A stretch of 64,000 nt of DNA, from the NCBI RefSeq assembly GCF_048564905.1, contig NC_133023.1, forward strand, positions 110,468,812 to 110,532,811, written 5' to 3'. Numbering within the stretch: the first letter of the stretch is position 1; each line of letters starts with the position of its first letter. The position numbers and the translations under genes were made by a program. The notes under the pieces are model-generated. The model made no database searches and had not been told where the DNA came from. It worked only from the letters and a program-made list of their open reading frames with translations. This DNA comes from Vicugna pacos (taxonomy: Eukaryota > Chordata > Mammalia > Artiodactyla > Camelidae). Below are positions 49,440 to 62,971 of the stretch, in pieces.

Positions 49440-49690
49440 GAAAGGCAGTAGCATACACTCGTTAGATGAAGGGCTCAGGAGCCACAAGCCTGTGTTCAAA
49501 TCTAAGCCTCACCGCTTGCTAACCCTGCCTTCGCTGGGCCTCAGTTCCCTTATGTTTAAAGTCTCCTCATAGGTTGTGGTGAGGATAAAGCAAGTAAGTA
49601 TAGGTTTAGCACTTACAACAGTGTCAGGCACTAAGGAAATCAGCAATAAATGTGAATCATTCTTATCGTGCCAAAATTGACCATTAGTGT
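49440..49690 (+). mobile_element. MIR relic
   Basis: AAGCCTGTGTTCAAATCTAA, GGGCCTCAGTTCCCTTATGT and CAACAGTGTCAGGCACTAAG are the MIR core and 3' end in order. Confidence 0.75.
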
Positions 49691-50609
49691 TTCTACTGCC
49701 ATTTTTATTATTGTATGGGCTTATAATGACCTTCATAATATGATGTTTGTCAAAAAACAGCAGTTTACAAAGCTGTAACTAGGATATCACCTCATAACTA
49801 TTCTTTAAATCTGCACAGTTATATTTGCATAGTAAAATTTCTGAAAATAAATATTCAAATGATAACAATGTTTATCTATGAGTAATAGACTTTTAAGGGT
49901 TTCTAATGTTTTTTTTCCTTTCCTGCTTTATCCATTTTTATTTATATCAAAAGTGTCTTGATTTTGGATTGAAAAAAATAAGAATAAATAAATACTCCTA
50001 GCCCTTTCCATAGGAAAGTGGCTCAGCATCAGAATGAGGAACATCCCTAAGCTGGGAATTAGGTAGTAAGGTGATCACAGAAGGAATTCATGAATCTACC
50101 ACATGACATGACAGTCCCAGCTGGGCAGCTTCAGAGACACTGCAACACCTAGAGGAAGGGCAGGGAGGTCTCTCAAATAAACCCTACATTCCAAAGATGT
50201 CTCCACTTTCCAGAATTTTTGTGAAGGTCATGAGATGAAAATAGTTTCACAACATGCTTCTTGTTCTCTCCCAAATAAAGCCCCTTGAACAGAAACCAGG
50301 CTCATAGGATTAACCACACAGTTAGCCAAGCCCAATTTGCAGCTTCTCCCTCAGGAGGAAAAGTGAAGAGTGACTAATTCATACATCCAACATTCTGGCT
50401 CTTCAGGGGCTTCCCAAGGAACTGGTTTGTGTCTCACCTGACGGGAAGCACTGACGGGGAACCAGTATCCTCGGGATGCCTGGAGACCATTGAGAACAAA
50501 TGAAGGATCTGTTGCCTATTGTCTGACCAGAGAACCCGCAGTACCAGGGTCCGACACCAGAGGGAGCAAGAGATTACAAATTCAGAAAAAAAAAAACCCA
50601 ACAAATCTC

Positions 50610-50790
50610 TCAAATTGGGAAATTATATGAAAAGTCTCAACCAAGAATACTTTATCTGACAAAACTTTCTTTCAAAAATGAAGAAATAAAGACCTTCCCA
50701 GATAAACAAAAGCTACGGGAGTTCATCAAAATTAAACCTACCTTTAAAGAAATGCTAAAGAGAGTCCTTCAAGTTGAAACAAAAGGATAT
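50610..50790 (+). mobile_element. L1 ORF1 3' fragment
   Basis: TTTCAAAAATGAAGAAATAA, CTTCCCAGATAAACAAAAGC and AAAGAGAGTCCTTCAAGTTG encode the ORF1p C-terminal region (IKTFPDKQKLREF-like). Isolated piece. Confidence 0.7.
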
Positions 50791-50849
50791 GAGACAGCAC
50801 CATATGCATTCAGTGAAACCGTATTTCAAATTTTGAATTTTGATCTTTC

Positions 50850-51165
50850 CCCAGGCTAGTGATAGGCAATACGACACTCTCTTGTGATGCTGGACAGCGG
50901 CAGCGAGCCATAGCGCCCAGTCAGCCACGTGATTGTGGGGTAAACAACTGATACCTTTCCAACCATTCTGTACCCATAAGCCATTTTGCTTTTGATTTTC
51001 AGTACAGTATTCAATAAATTACATGAGATATTCAACATCTAATATAAGTGCTCTGAGTTTGCTTAAAGTAGACTAGATTTGGTAGGTTTGGTAGGTTTGT
51101 TGTATTAAATGCGTTTTCAACTTACAATAGTTTTATAATGGGTTTATCAGGATGTAACATTTATG
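50850..51165 (+). mobile_element. Tigger-type DNA transposon fragment
   Basis: CAGTCAGCCACGTGATTGTG, CAGTACAGTATTCAATAAAT and GGGTTTATCAGGATGTAAC match the 3' part of a Tigger element. Confidence 0.7.
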
Positions 51166-52178
51166 ACCAATCAAGTAGCAAGTATGACCAATGAATGAAT
51201 CTAGTCCCCAGAGTGAATCCTCTAAACACATACCCCACTAAGAGTCAAGGCTCTTTTGGAGAAATGGCTGATTTCAGCTCCACAGAAGGAATTGTACTGC
51301 ATGTGTTTGGACCACACTCTTATACCAGAAAGTATGTCAAAAAGACTCAGAAGCCAACTTGAAGGAAGGGTTTCCCACTGGCCAAAGATAGAACAATTTC
51401 ACATCAAGTAAAATAATGACTACAATGGACAAATTTACAAGCATCTATGAGTCATGATAACATTCTAAGAGAAAAGGAAAACACAAAGAAAACCAATACA
51501 CTGCTCACCTTTGGAGGATCCCAGGGAAACAGCTCATTCTTTTAAAGGGTGGAAATACTGCAAAAGAATTGAAAACATTTATCCTTCCCTTCCTGTGCAA
51601 ACTATACCTCAGCATAACCTAACTATTGATGATAGGAAGTTCCTTTTATAGAGGAATTCTGGTTAATAAATGCAGAAGAAATTATAAAATTAGAACATCA
51701 CCTTTTTACAACCTTTAGTGACAAGCAGATCTAGGCAACTATCTTGGAGGCTGCAAAAAAAAATGAGATAAAAAGCAGACGGGAAATTTTACAATGGATA
51801 AATCAGGCTGACAACACATGAACTCAGTGATTAATTTTTGTCAGGAGAGACACCCAAACACAATGAGCCTCCTGGTATAAGGCCATAAGCAGTACAACAC
51901 CTCATCTGAAGCATTCTTGCCAAAAAAACGCGAAGTGGATCAAGCCTTTAAATCTAATCGCCACTTTTATGGAAATAGGGGAGGAAGGCAGAAGAACATA
52001 AACAACATAGTAAGGATACAGTCAGCAAAATCAGGAAAGCAAACTCCACAGGACAAAAGATGCAATTTCTTAAGCAAATAATTGGAAGCTTAAAAAAATA
52101 AGGGGACCTTTTTTGTATAAAAGACACTTAAGACTTCAGTCTTAAGACTTCAGAGAGATTATAATTAAAAACACAGTG

Positions 52179-52427
52179 TTGGGGGGGTGGGAAGGGATAA
52201 ACTTGGAGTTTGAGATTTGCAGATACTGACTGGTATATATAAAATAGATAAAAAAAAGTTTATACTGCATAGTACAGGGAAATATATTCAATATCTTGTA
52301 GTAGCTTATGATGAAAACGAACATGAAAATGAATATATGTATGTTCACGTATGGCTGGGGCATTGTGCTGTACACCAGAAATTGACACACATTGTAAACT
52401 GACTGTGTCTCAATAAAAAAAGGAAAA
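52179..52427 (+). mobile_element. 5'-truncated L1 3' end with 12-bp target duplication
   Basis: GCTGTACACCAGAAATTGAC, TGTCTCAATAAAAAAAGG end. Flanked by AAAAACACAGTG at 52167-52178 and 52428-52439. Little diverged, of the cetartiodactyl L1 type. Confidence 0.85.
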
Positions 52428-52437
52428 AAAAACACAG

Positions 52438-52880
52438 TGAGATACTACAGCATGCTTACCTGAACAATAAAAAGAGAAATATGGAAAAAAGCAAGTTGGC
52501 GAGGATGGGGAATATAGCCTATAAAAACCACTTTTAAAACTACTTGGTAATTCCTACTGAACTCAACATATGCAAACCCTATGATGCAGAAATGCCTCTC
52601 TTAGGTCTGTGCCCAAGACAAAGGAAAATAAATGTCTACGCAAAAGCTATGCACAAGATTATTCATAGCAAAATTATTCATAATAAGTCAAAAGCTGGAA
52701 AATACCCAGATCACTATTACAGATACATATATTGTGAAATATCCACACAATATAATACTGTACACCAATAAGAATGAATAATCTACAACTACAGACAACA
52801 ATAGTGTAAATCACACACACAATATGTTCACTGATAGGGGCCAGACACAAAAGAGCATATGCTATATGAGTTCAGGATTT
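52438..52880 (+). mobile_element. Old L1 fragment
   Basis: GAGATACTACAGCATGCTTA, AGCAAAATTATTCATAATAA, GAAATATCCACACAATATAA: diverged L1 ORF2 C-terminal region into which the younger L1 end inserted. Confidence 0.65.
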
Positions 52881-53039
52881 TTTTTTCTAATCTCCCAATT
52901 GAGTTTGGGGAAAGAGAGGAAAATCAATACCCCACTTCCTTTTATTTGAAGATACTTAGTGTCTTTTCATATTACCTGCAGGTTAACCTCAGGGAAGCAC
53001 ATATCCACTGAGCCCTTGAAAAGTGGTTCACCACACACA

Positions 53040-53220
53040 GGAACAAGGCTAGTGCCATGTCTGATGGACAGAAGACTGGGTGGGAGACAGGAGACACACT
53101 TGGCCCAAGGGCCAGACCTAACCCACTAACTCTACGTCACCTTGGGTAAGTTACCACAGTTCCTTTGGTCTCATCTATCAGGTGGATAAGACCATCCTTG
53201 ACACCCAGCCAGAGAGGCCT
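53040..53220 (+). mobile_element. MIR relic
   Basis: CTAACTCTACGTCACCTTGG, AAGTTACCACAGTTCC and GGTCTCATCTATCAGGTGGA. Confidence 0.65.
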
Positions 53221-53764
53221 CAGACACAGTGCAATGTGATTCCTACCTGAAAAGTACACTGAGATAAAAAGAACTCACCATGGAAGTCCAAATAATTATT
53301 TGAACAGCCAAGTTGTCAGTGCACAGTAACTGTAATACTTACTACTTTTTAAAAATAATATTACCTTTACATTTTTTGTAAATAAGTACCTTCTGTATAT
53401 GGACAAATGGCTACTGAAGCATAGTCTTCACCCAAATAGATATGGCCTGGGCCTAACATCAATCACCATGGGTTGACGTATCTCAACACAAGTCTTTCTT
53501 TCCTAAGTGTACTGGTTAAGAGTGTGGGCTCTGGACACAGACAAGGGCCAAATGCAAGATCTGCCACTTATAAATTGTGTAAATGTGAGTACTTTTACTT
53601 CCCCTTACAGTCACTGGATTGGCTTCTTCTGCCCATTTGACCTCCTCTCCTAACTTTGTCTGCCAGGCTCCACCCAAGCTCATCATCTGCTCCTGGAACA
53701 ACTGGTGCCCACACAGTGAAGGGCTGTGGATGAAAAGTCCTGCTCAGGCCTGGCATCCCCTTGT

Positions 53765-54055
53765 AAGTAGTTCAGGACTCAGCTCAGATGTCACTTCCTA
53801 AGAAAGAGCTTCACTGACAACCCTACCTATAATAATGTCTTACCCAACATTTGCTACTCTATTAATGTGTATAAAGCACTCATCCCCATATGGAATTACC
53901 CCACTTACTGATGTACCTGCTCATAACCAGTTTTCCCAGACTAGAATGAAAGCTTCAGGGACCCTGTCTTATTCTCTGGGCTGTGTCCTCCTGTCCCTAG
54001 TTCAGTGCCTCACGTATAAATCACTAAAAAAGTTTGAATTAAGTGAAAGAATTGT
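53765..54055 (+). mobile_element. L2 fragment
   Basis: GACTCAGCTCAGATGTCACT, AGAATGAAAGCTTCAGGGAC and CAGTGCCTCACGTATAAATC follow the L2 3' order. Confidence 0.65.
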
Positions 54056-54189
54056 TACCTATCTGAAACACAGGAGTAGACACAGATATTAAAATCTGAG
54101 TGTCAGGAAAAACTGAAAAAATTTCGACATCAAAAAATTCCAACTTTTAAGAACACCTTGTTGCAAATCCACAGCAGTGTTTGTCACTT

Positions 54190-54375
54190 GGCTGAGCTAG
54201 AACCAACTGTTGGAACCAAATTATTCAAAATGTAGACACTTCCCATCCAACATGCCTGGTTTTGATTCAGCAGACCTAGGGAGAACCCAGGAATCAGCAA
54301 TTTCAATAAGCACCCCTGATGATTTTGATAAAGTGGTCCACAGACCACATTTGGAAAGATCCTGACCTAAACGTG
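54190..54375 (+). mobile_element. MER5-like relic
   Basis: GATTCAGCAGACCTAGG, CAATAAGCACCCCTGATGAT and GTGGTCCACAGACCACATTT. Confidence 0.5.
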
Positions 54376-55274
54376 TGACATTTGTTATTAATTTAATGCC
54401 TACCATGCAGAGTTCTGTGATACCTGTGGTGTGTCTGTTAATGTCATTACTGGAAAGTGCACTGTTTCTTCATCCTACCTCTAACTACAGATGGCCTCCC
54501 CACATGGCATGACACTTAAACTCCACAGTAGTCCTGGGTGGTGGGGAGGACTGGGTAATGTTATCCTGTTGTATAGATGAGACTGGTGGAAGAGTGGTGA
54601 CTTACCTAAAGTGTCCCTATGATGGGGCCCCATTTCTTCACTCTTGCTCCAGGAACCTGTCTACCAGAATCGACATCACACTTGCTTCTTCTCTATCAGC
54701 TCCTGCTTTGGGGCTCAGAGTCCACATCCTTCTCAGATATGGAATAGGGAGGAAAGTGAGAGGAAAGGAAAAGCACATGAAACATAGAGGATGGGGTGAC
54801 AATTTGCTTGCCTGTCCCCACTCAGTTCACTGGAAGCTGTGCAGTGATGCTTTGCCCCTCCCCTAGCTCCACCACGCCACCCCCTCCACATGCAGCAGTG
54901 ACACTGAAACTCTCACATCATGGACAAGTGGACTTATCTCTGCTTGTGTTACGTACCCAGGTGTTCTCTCTGGTAGTCATGCTATTACGTTAATGCCAGA
55001 CTACCATATTGACAAGGCGAAGTTGGAACAGGAAACTAACATTTTGAGGGCCTAATCAATGCCACACAGGATAGGTTGCTATTTTCAGACCTTTTCTCTT
55101 TCAGTCCTCAAAGCATCGCTCCGAGGTGGACATCATTACTTCCTTTCTACAGATTAAGTGGTACTCAGGCTCACAGAGCAAAGTATATGCTCAAAGAATC
55201 CTAAGGAGGCATCAAATGCACACAGAAGTCAACTTGAAGGGGCTAAGACAGGCCAATTCTGGGACAATTTGACC

Positions 55275-55331
55275 ATTAAAATACATAATGATAATATGAA
55301 TATTAATAATAATATTAATAATAATAATAAA
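55275..55331. repeat. (AAT)n microsatellite, imperfect
   Basis: Runs of AAT interrupted by ATTAATAAT. Confidence 0.85.
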
Positions 55332-56129
55332 CCCTTTGAGCAAAATAGGAATCTATGAGTCATACTGATAGAAATGCTTGAATAAATCCATAAATACATA
55401 AGTCATAAGGGAGAAAGCAGAGTTCTGCCACACAGTCAAAAGCCAACTAATAAATCTAGAAGGAATAACAGAAATAGAAAAGCAACACTTGACAAATACC
55501 ATAGTAACAAGTGATTCAGGCGAGATTACTTAATGAATGCTCAGTCTGCATCAAATCCCGCCATAGTCATGGAGTCACTATGGTAACCATGCTGGCCAAG
55601 GAAAGCTGGGGAAAAAAAACTACCCTGATTTGGTTCCTAATATGTGCTAGGAACTGAGCAGGACTGACAAAACACACAGTAATTAACCTCAAGTATTCCT
55701 GACAATGAAGATTCCTGGCAGCTTTAGCAATATACAAATCCATGCATACATACCCGCATACACACGTGCTCCCTTCTTTCCCCACTCAAGATCTCAGGAA
55801 TTCATTGTGGTGGAATAGCTGGGGAGTAAAAAAAGAAAAATATAACAATTTAACAGATTCAATTCTAAACACACACATAATGCTGAAAGGTACTAAGCTA
55901 TTTTAGTGATGGAGATGAACTGTAGAATTGTCTCTGGGACATTTTTTCCCCCTGGTTTCAGCACATTGCCAATAACCTCTAAAAGCTGATATGGAGATAT
56001 AACCATGTGCATGTTTATACATCAAGGACCTTTTCTATCCTAGAGTAAGTAGCCTAAGCTTTCAACAGCTTTCAAAAATTCCTCAATGGCAACTTTTTGA
56101 CATTTGGCTGCTTGACAGTTTAGTGAAAA

Positions 56130-57900
56130 ACACATGTAAATTACAGTTAAAAATACTGTCATTCGTGATAATACCAAAACCCATGAAATACACATTGAAT
56201 ACTATAAAACATTCCTGACAGGAATTAAAGATCTAAACAAATCAGGAGACATACCATCTTCATGTGTCAGAAGACTCGGTGTTGTAGAGACATCTATTCT
56301 ATTGAAACTGATCTATAGATTCAGTGTAAACCTAATAAAAATCCAGGCAAATATTTTTTTAAGAAATAGGCTGATTCTAAAATTCATGTTGAAGTACAAA
56401 GGACATAGACTTAAAAAACAACTCTGAAAGAGAAGAACAAAGTTGGAGGATCAAAACTACTTGATTTCAAGAGTCATAATAAACCTTCAGTAGTCAACAC
56501 AGTGGTATTTACTGGCATCAAGGAAGACAAGTAGATCAATGGAAGAGAATAAGGACTCTATTTCTGGACTCAGACAACTGATTTTTGACAAAGTTGTAAT
56601 GGCAATTCAGTGGAGAAAAGATAGTCTTTTCAACTGATGGTGCTGGGACAAATAGATATCCATATGCACAAATATAAACTTTGATCCATGCATTGCACTA
56701 TATACAAAAGTCAGCTCCAAATGGATCATAGACCTAAATATAAAATGTAAAACTTCTGGAAGAAAACACAGGAGAAAATCATTGAGACCTTGGGTCGGGT
56801 GAAGATTTCACAGATACAAAACCAAAAGTACAGTCCATAAGTAAACAAACTAATAAGCTGGACTTCCTCAGAGTTAAAAAGTTCTACTATTCCAAAGACA
56901 CTATTGAGAGAATTAAAACACAAGCCATCACTGGGAGAAAATATTTGCAAATCATAGATCTGATAAAGGTCTTATATCCAGAATGTAGAAAATTTCACAA
57001 AGGTAAATAAGAAGAAAACAGGTACTCTAATAAATGGACAAAATATTTGAATAGATACTCCACCAAAGTAGATATACAAATGTCAAGTAAGCGCACAAAA
57101 GATGCTAATCATCTTTTCTCAAATATTCAAAGTCATTGGGGAAATGTAAATGAAAACTATGAGACACCACTACACCTCTCTGAGAAAAGCCAAAATTAAA
57201 AAGACTGATCATACCAAGTCTTAGAAGGGTTATGAAGGATGGAACTCTCATACACTGCTAGTGGCAATGAAAAATGGTGCAACCACTTTGGAAAACAGTT
57301 CAGCAGTTTCTTATAACATTAATCTCACATCTATCGTATGATCAGCCATTGCACTCCTAAGCATTTATCCTAGAGGAAGAAGGTCTATGTCTAGACAAAG
57401 ACTAATACATAAATGTTGATAGTAGCTTTATTTACAAGAACCCCAAATTGGAAACCACCCAAATATCCATTAATAGGTAAATGATAAAATAAATTGTGTT
57501 ATATCCATATGATGGAATATTTGTCAACATTAAAAAGAAGGAACTATTTGTGCATGCAACAGATGGATAAATCCAGAAATAATTAGGTTGAAGGAAAGAA
57601 GACAGACAAAAAATACACACTGTATGATTCCACTCATATAAAATTAAAGAAAAAGAAAACTATAGTGACATAAGATCACTGGTTGCCTAGGAATGGGGTA
57701 GGATGATGTGGAGAGGGAGGCAGGAGCTAGGTGGGAAGATAACAAAGGGGCACTAGGAAGCTTTTTGAGGTGATAGATATGTTCATTATCTGACTATAGT
57801 ATTGGATTCACAGGTGCATACATATATCAAAACATTAAAGCATATACTTTAAATTTGTACAGTATAGTGTATGTTAACCATACCTCAAAATATTTTAAAT
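56130..57900 (+). mobile_element. L1 fragment, 1.8 kb (ORF2 C-terminal part to 3' UTR)
   Basis: GGACTCAGACAACTGATTTT, GATGGTGCTGGGACAAATAG, GCAAATCATAGATCTGATAA, ATGGAATATTTGTCAACATT and a closing ACCATACCTCAAAATATTTT. The reading frame is broken many times; no functional ORF2. Confidence 0.85.
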
Positions 57901-58157
57901 ATATTTATATTTCATAATTCTGTGATGTAAATGATTAGTTGAAAGATTCCCACAATTATGCTCTTATAGTATTAACAGGTCTACACTATGTATTATCAAA
58001 TTGGTCTATACTACATATAACCAAAATAGAAATAATCATTTGCAATGAAATATATCCAAATATTTAGGGACACTTGATGTCCATTTCCATCTGAAGTGCA
58101 TAAATAAAAAATTACATCTTAGGAAAATAATCATAATGATATTTAAGAGTAATTTTT

Positions 58158-58255
58158 AAACAGTTTTTATTGATTTATAATCATTTTACAATGTGTCAAA
58201 TTCCAGTATAGAGCACAATTTTTCAGTTATACATGAACATATATACATTGTCACA
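58158..58255 (-). mobile_element. 98-bp L1 3' end with 15-bp target duplication
   Basis: Reverse-oriented TTTTATTGATTTATAATCAT..ACATGAACATATATACATTG, flanked by TTAAGAGTAATTTTT at 58143-58157 and 58256-58270. Confidence 0.8.
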
Positions 58256-58357
58256 TTAAGAGTAATTTTTTTACGGAATGAGGCTGAGTATCATTATAAT
58301 AGGGTAAACTCTAGGGTAATAATTATTTTTTAAAATATTAAGTTCTAGTAACTGACA

Positions 58358-59316
58358 TGTGGGTTCTTGTTCCTGTGAGTGGTGATCACGTTGGTGGGAG
58401 CGGTTCTCACACAGGGCACCAGTTGTGGGTTCTGTTCGTCGTGAGTTTTGTCCAGCGGAAGTCCCACCGCGGAAGAATGAAATTACTCAAGACTTTATCA
58501 GGTCAAGAGAGTGAAAGGGAGCTGGAGACCAACTCCCCGAGCTCCTCCAAAGCTCTTGTATTTATTGAGAAGAGTCAAACAAAGAGTCAAAGTGAAATAC
58601 GTCATAGGAATGAGTAAGGAGTGTGGTATACGTGCAGGGATGCAGGTCAGCAGTTTCAGTTCGTGAAACACAGAAACATTATAATCTTGATTTATACTTA
58701 GAGAGAAGGTTACAATATTGATAGTACAAGCAATCATTTTTAGCCTCAAACAATCATGAGCAAGGTTTTCAGTGTTACTGATAATGAAAACCCAGACCAC
58801 CACAGAGTCTCCCTACAATGATCAGAAATCATCTAAGCGTGCGAAGCAGCCCCGCTGCTCCCAGCTAAGGGCTGAGTCAGGCTTCTGCGAGCAAGGGCAG
58901 CCTGCACTGCCCACCTGCGCCTGATGAGCGAAGCGTGTCCTGCCGGTTAGGGCCGGGGACGCGGTCCGGTTTTCCATAAGCACAAGCAGCCCTGAATCTA
59001 CGACCTCGAACTAAGCAAAGCGAGCAAAGCATGTCTCTGCTTTTTACGGCAAGGAGACAGATTGTAGCAGGTTCCTGCTAGCAAAGCAGCTTCAGGGCAA
59101 CTGAGCTCAGTTCCGTAGATAAGGTGGTGACTGGTATTGAGAGTTTAGTCTTCGGTGCTTTTGGACATTTTGCTTTGAAGTAGCAGTATAATGACAAACA
59201 TAGAAAGCACTGGCTTTGATTATACATTTCTTCTGTGTTTACGTAAAGGTGAGAATGATTTGGTAAAGTAATCATTACAATGTCAAAGTTTGTTAACCCC
59301 AGTTTGCACTCACACA
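58358..59316 (-). mobile_element. Solo LTR fossil, betaretrovirus-like (class II), minus orientation
   Basis: 959 bp from TGTGGGTTC to CACTCACACA, flanked by CTGACA on both sides (58352-58357 and 59317-59322), the 6-bp duplication of class II elements. On the minus strand AATAAATACAAGAGCTTTGG is the polyadenylation region. CpG-rich, so probably young. The last about 22 bases of the minus-sense end recur 66 bases inward. Confidence 0.88.
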
Positions 59317-59329
59317 CTGACATTCTAAA

Positions 59330-61530
59330 CTAATACTTGGAAATTCTCTGCTGCTTTAAAAAATTGCATTATGTAATGGAAAAAAAGGTGGTCAGCAGAG
59401 AACAATCCATATTACAATGTCAAATTGCTAGAAGAGCTAACAACTGCATGTTTACACACTCATCTGAGAGATACATGGGAACTGATGATTATTATATATA
59501 CAGTGAAAACAATTTAGGTATATTTATTGCAAATGCTTGTTAAAGACAGAGTAAGTTCCTTCCTCAGCTGGACAATTCATTGCTTTTTAGCAATGAAAAA
59601 AAGAAAGGCATTTCTTAGATGGGCCTCGAGGGCTACTGCAAGCATGTAGCTGCTGATGGAATGGCATTTCCATCTGCTAAACCTCTTTCCCAAGATGAGA
59701 TCAAAGCAGCTTCTCTACGTCTAGGCTAGTTTGTGAACCTCACAGGAACAACATGCTTTTGTTCAGATCTATGAACTCACTTGAACCAGGCGTCATATCC
59801 AACTAAATATATAAGTGTTAGGGTCTCCTGGAAGCTGCTGCCCTTGAACTTGGAGTAGAAGCTTCAGGAACCACCAGGACACAGATCCTTAGAACCTGCA
59901 TCCTCACCAGCATGAGGAGCTGCACAGGGAGGGACAGATCCAGCAATCACTATGATTTACTACTGTAACTGTGTGGCTGGCGCATATGTCCCCTTTTGCT
60001 GAAAACAGAACACCTTCCCTCTTCAGACCACCATCATCACCAGACATCTGAGATGAATATACCTACCTATAGGGTAGGTCTGGGGAAATGAGCAATCAGA
60101 CTTGCAATAAAGACCTATGATGGTAATAGCTGGTGTTGGAGGAATGAAGGGGCAGTGGACAGTGGCATACACAGTTGGTGCCAAATAAGCATATCCATTT
60201 TCTGAGGCCCATGTTATTACAGCTGAATAACTTGAATGGCCTTTGATACAGAAGTCCTATTTCCATTAAAAGAGTTTCAGGTGAGGATCCCCAAGGTGAA
60301 GAGGATCCCCAAGGTGAAAAGGATCCCCAAGGTGACTTTGACCTGTATCCAGGTTAAGGGGCCCTAGCTGAGCAGGGCAGGTAAAGGAGCTACATGAATT
60401 CTCTGATCTGCAGGGGACAGACAGCCAATATTTATGACGCTTTTTAAAAAGCAGGGGCAATGGATAGGTTCTGCCCTTTGTTGGCTGAATTTAGTCCTCA
60501 CCACAGACTTGCTAGTGAGGTGTCACTCTCCTCTCTTCACGGATGTTAATGACTCCAAGCATGCATTCCTAACCACAGAGACAGATGGCAAAGAAGAAAA
60601 AAGTCCAGGTTCCCTACTCAGCCTCTAACATGGGGAATGGGGCAGGCGTGGGGGGTGGAAGGGAAGTGGCACCTTGTTACTGCCTGGTGGAAGAAGGATT
60701 TCACTCCCCACCGGGCCTCCACCAACAGCACCCAGGCAGGAGTGGGCAGCCACCTCCTTACTGACCTCCTTGTGGCTTTCCCTGACACTGTGGAGGGGAG
60801 GAGGCCTCCTTGTCTCTGGACAGTCAGGAAAGTTCCACTCTCACTTCTGGTGACACCAGCCCAGAGAGGGGAAGGGCTCCTTCCCTTCCACCAGAGAGGA
60901 GGGGAGGGGGGAGCTCATTTTCACTGGGTGTGGGAGGAAGTCAGGCTCCCTGCATAGTCCCCACTGACACCATGTGGGGGCGAAAGTCCCTCTCTCCCAT
61001 GGAGTCTTCTCTGATACACCCTGAAGAGTGGGGAGGGGTGCCTGCCTGCTTACAATCAAGTGAGCATGGAGTCCATATTTCCCACTCAGGCTTTGCTGGC
61101 ATGGTGAGGGCACAGCTGGGTTTCATTCTGTGATGTTAGGGCAGATTACTTTCTTGCTAGGTTTCCCCTCTTCTGGTTCTTTGTCTGGACAAAGATTTTC
61201 TTGGGGCTCTTCTTGTCTTTTCCTGTTGGCATTTTTGGGTCACTTGCTCTTCCAGCACCCAGTCTGAGATAGATGAGGCAAAAATAAAATCAAACGAATT
61301 CACTGCGTGTCATTCTTGGGTCCCAAAGTCCCAAGCCAGTATGCCTTTTCTTCTCTCCATCTTTCAGAGTCCTATATTTGTTTTACATATAATATCCAGA
61401 GATTTTAGCTACACCTTGCAGTAGTAATAGGGAGAAATGTATCTACTCCTTCTGGTCTCCAAAATAGAAGTCCTTTCCTTCTACTTTTAATATAAGTAAA
61501 TCGTACTATGCCATTTAAACCTTTATGTAT
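59330..61530. other. Intergenic, no gene supported
   Basis: Mixed composition; 60640-61130 is GC-rich with chance frames on both strands. An 18-base tandem repeat lies at 60284-60336. Confidence 0.45.
60284..60336. repeat. 18-base tandem repeat, about three units
   Basis: AGGATCCCCAAGGTGAAG / AGGATCCCCAAGGTGAAA / AGGATCCCCAAGGTGAC. Confidence 0.95.
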
Positions 61531-61539
61531 TTGACTTTG

Positions 61540-62970
61540 TCACTTAACATTATATTCTAGAGATCCCTCGACAGCCCTATGTGGAAATTTTCATCATTCT
61601 TTACACATTAGTGTACATCTTTGTGTGTGTTTGGTACTTTATTCATCCATCACACAATTGATGAATATTCAGCTTGTTCCCATTCTTTTGCTATTCAAAT
61701 AGTGCCAGAGTGAATATCTGTATCTATATTTATTATTATACCTATACCTAAAATCTTTGTGTCATTGCCAATATATCCTTAGGATACTCCTGGAAATAGG
61801 ATTTGTGAGTCAAAGAGTAAAGGCATATAAAAAATTGCCAGATACTATAAAATTCCCCACCATAATGACTATATTAGTTTCCTATGACTACTATAATAAA
61901 TTACCACAAAGTTGTAATTTGTGATCACTAAACAACAGAAATATCCTTGCATAGTTCTGGAGACTAGAAGTCAAAAAATAGTTTCAATGGGCCAAAATCA
62001 AGGTGTTGGAAGACTTAACTCCTTCCAGAGATGATAGGGGAGCCTCCTTTCTTCTTCCAGCTTTTGTTGGCTGCCTGCATTCCTTGGCTTGTAGCTCCAT
62101 CAGTCCAGCCTCTGCATCCTTGGCCACATTGCGTCCTCTTCTTCTGTCTATGTCAACTCTCCCTCTGCTCCTCTCTTAAAAGGGCATTTGGGTTTGTATT
62201 TAGGGCCCATTTGGATAATCTAAAATAACCTCCCCATTTTAAGATCCTTAATGTAATCAAATCTACAAACACCTTTTTTTATATAAGGTAATATTTACCT
62301 GTTCCAGGGGTTTAGGACCTGCTATCTTTGCAGAGACTATCAAGCCTATGACAGTGATTATACACTGTATGATCCCTGTGAACATCCCTGTGGGCAGGGT
62401 GTGAAAGGACATGTTTTTCCACATCCTCACTAACTGTGCTGACAAACATCTGGATCATTGCTGATCTAATACTTAAGAAATGGTATCTTATTGTAGTGTT
62501 AATTGCATCTCTCAATTAAAGCAAGTTGGAGACTTTTCATGTTTAAAGATAATTTATATATTTTTTCTGTTAACTTTGATAGGGTTTTGTTTTTTAATGT
62601 CTTTATATTGATAAGTGTTTATGTTGGAGAGATATTAATGCTTAGTTAATGATGTTAGCAGCAAACGTTTTTCCCCCATGTCTTTAACTGGCTAGTATGT
62701 TTTTGCCATGCAGAGTTTCATTGCTATTTTTATGTTGTAAAATATATCAATCTTTTTCCTTAATGTGCCTGGATATTAATTTATAGTTAGGAAAGTTTCC
62801 TCCCCCTCCAGATTACAGAATTCACCTATATTTTCTTCTAATACTTGTATGGATATTTCTTTTACATTTCATTCAGAACCATTTGGAATTTATCCTGTTG
62901 TAATATAGAAAAATAGATCCCCTCTTACCTTTTTAACCTTATGGTTATCTAGCTATCTCAATTCCACTTT
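61540..62970 (-). mobile_element. Old reverse L1 split by another repeat
   Basis: 61540-61860 (ATCCCTCGACAGCCCTATG, TGATGAATATTCAGCTTGTT) and 62370-62970 (TCCACATCCTCACTAACTGT, TTTAACTGGCTAGTATG) are reverse L1. Between them, 61866-62345 begins ATATTAGTTTCCTATGACTA, an interspersed repeat I cannot name with confidence. Confidence 0.6.
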
Positions 62971-62971
62971 T

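Noticed and set aside
54558-54993. 102- and 65-codon frames
   Set aside because: Overlapping in different frames, no recognisable motif, no start context or splice support.
58357-58617. 86-codon frame
   Set aside because: Chance frame inside the solo LTR on its antisense strand.
60637-61133. Several overlapping frames of 60-107 codons on both strands
   Set aside because: GC-rich chance frames; no domain, no splice pattern, no homology recognised.
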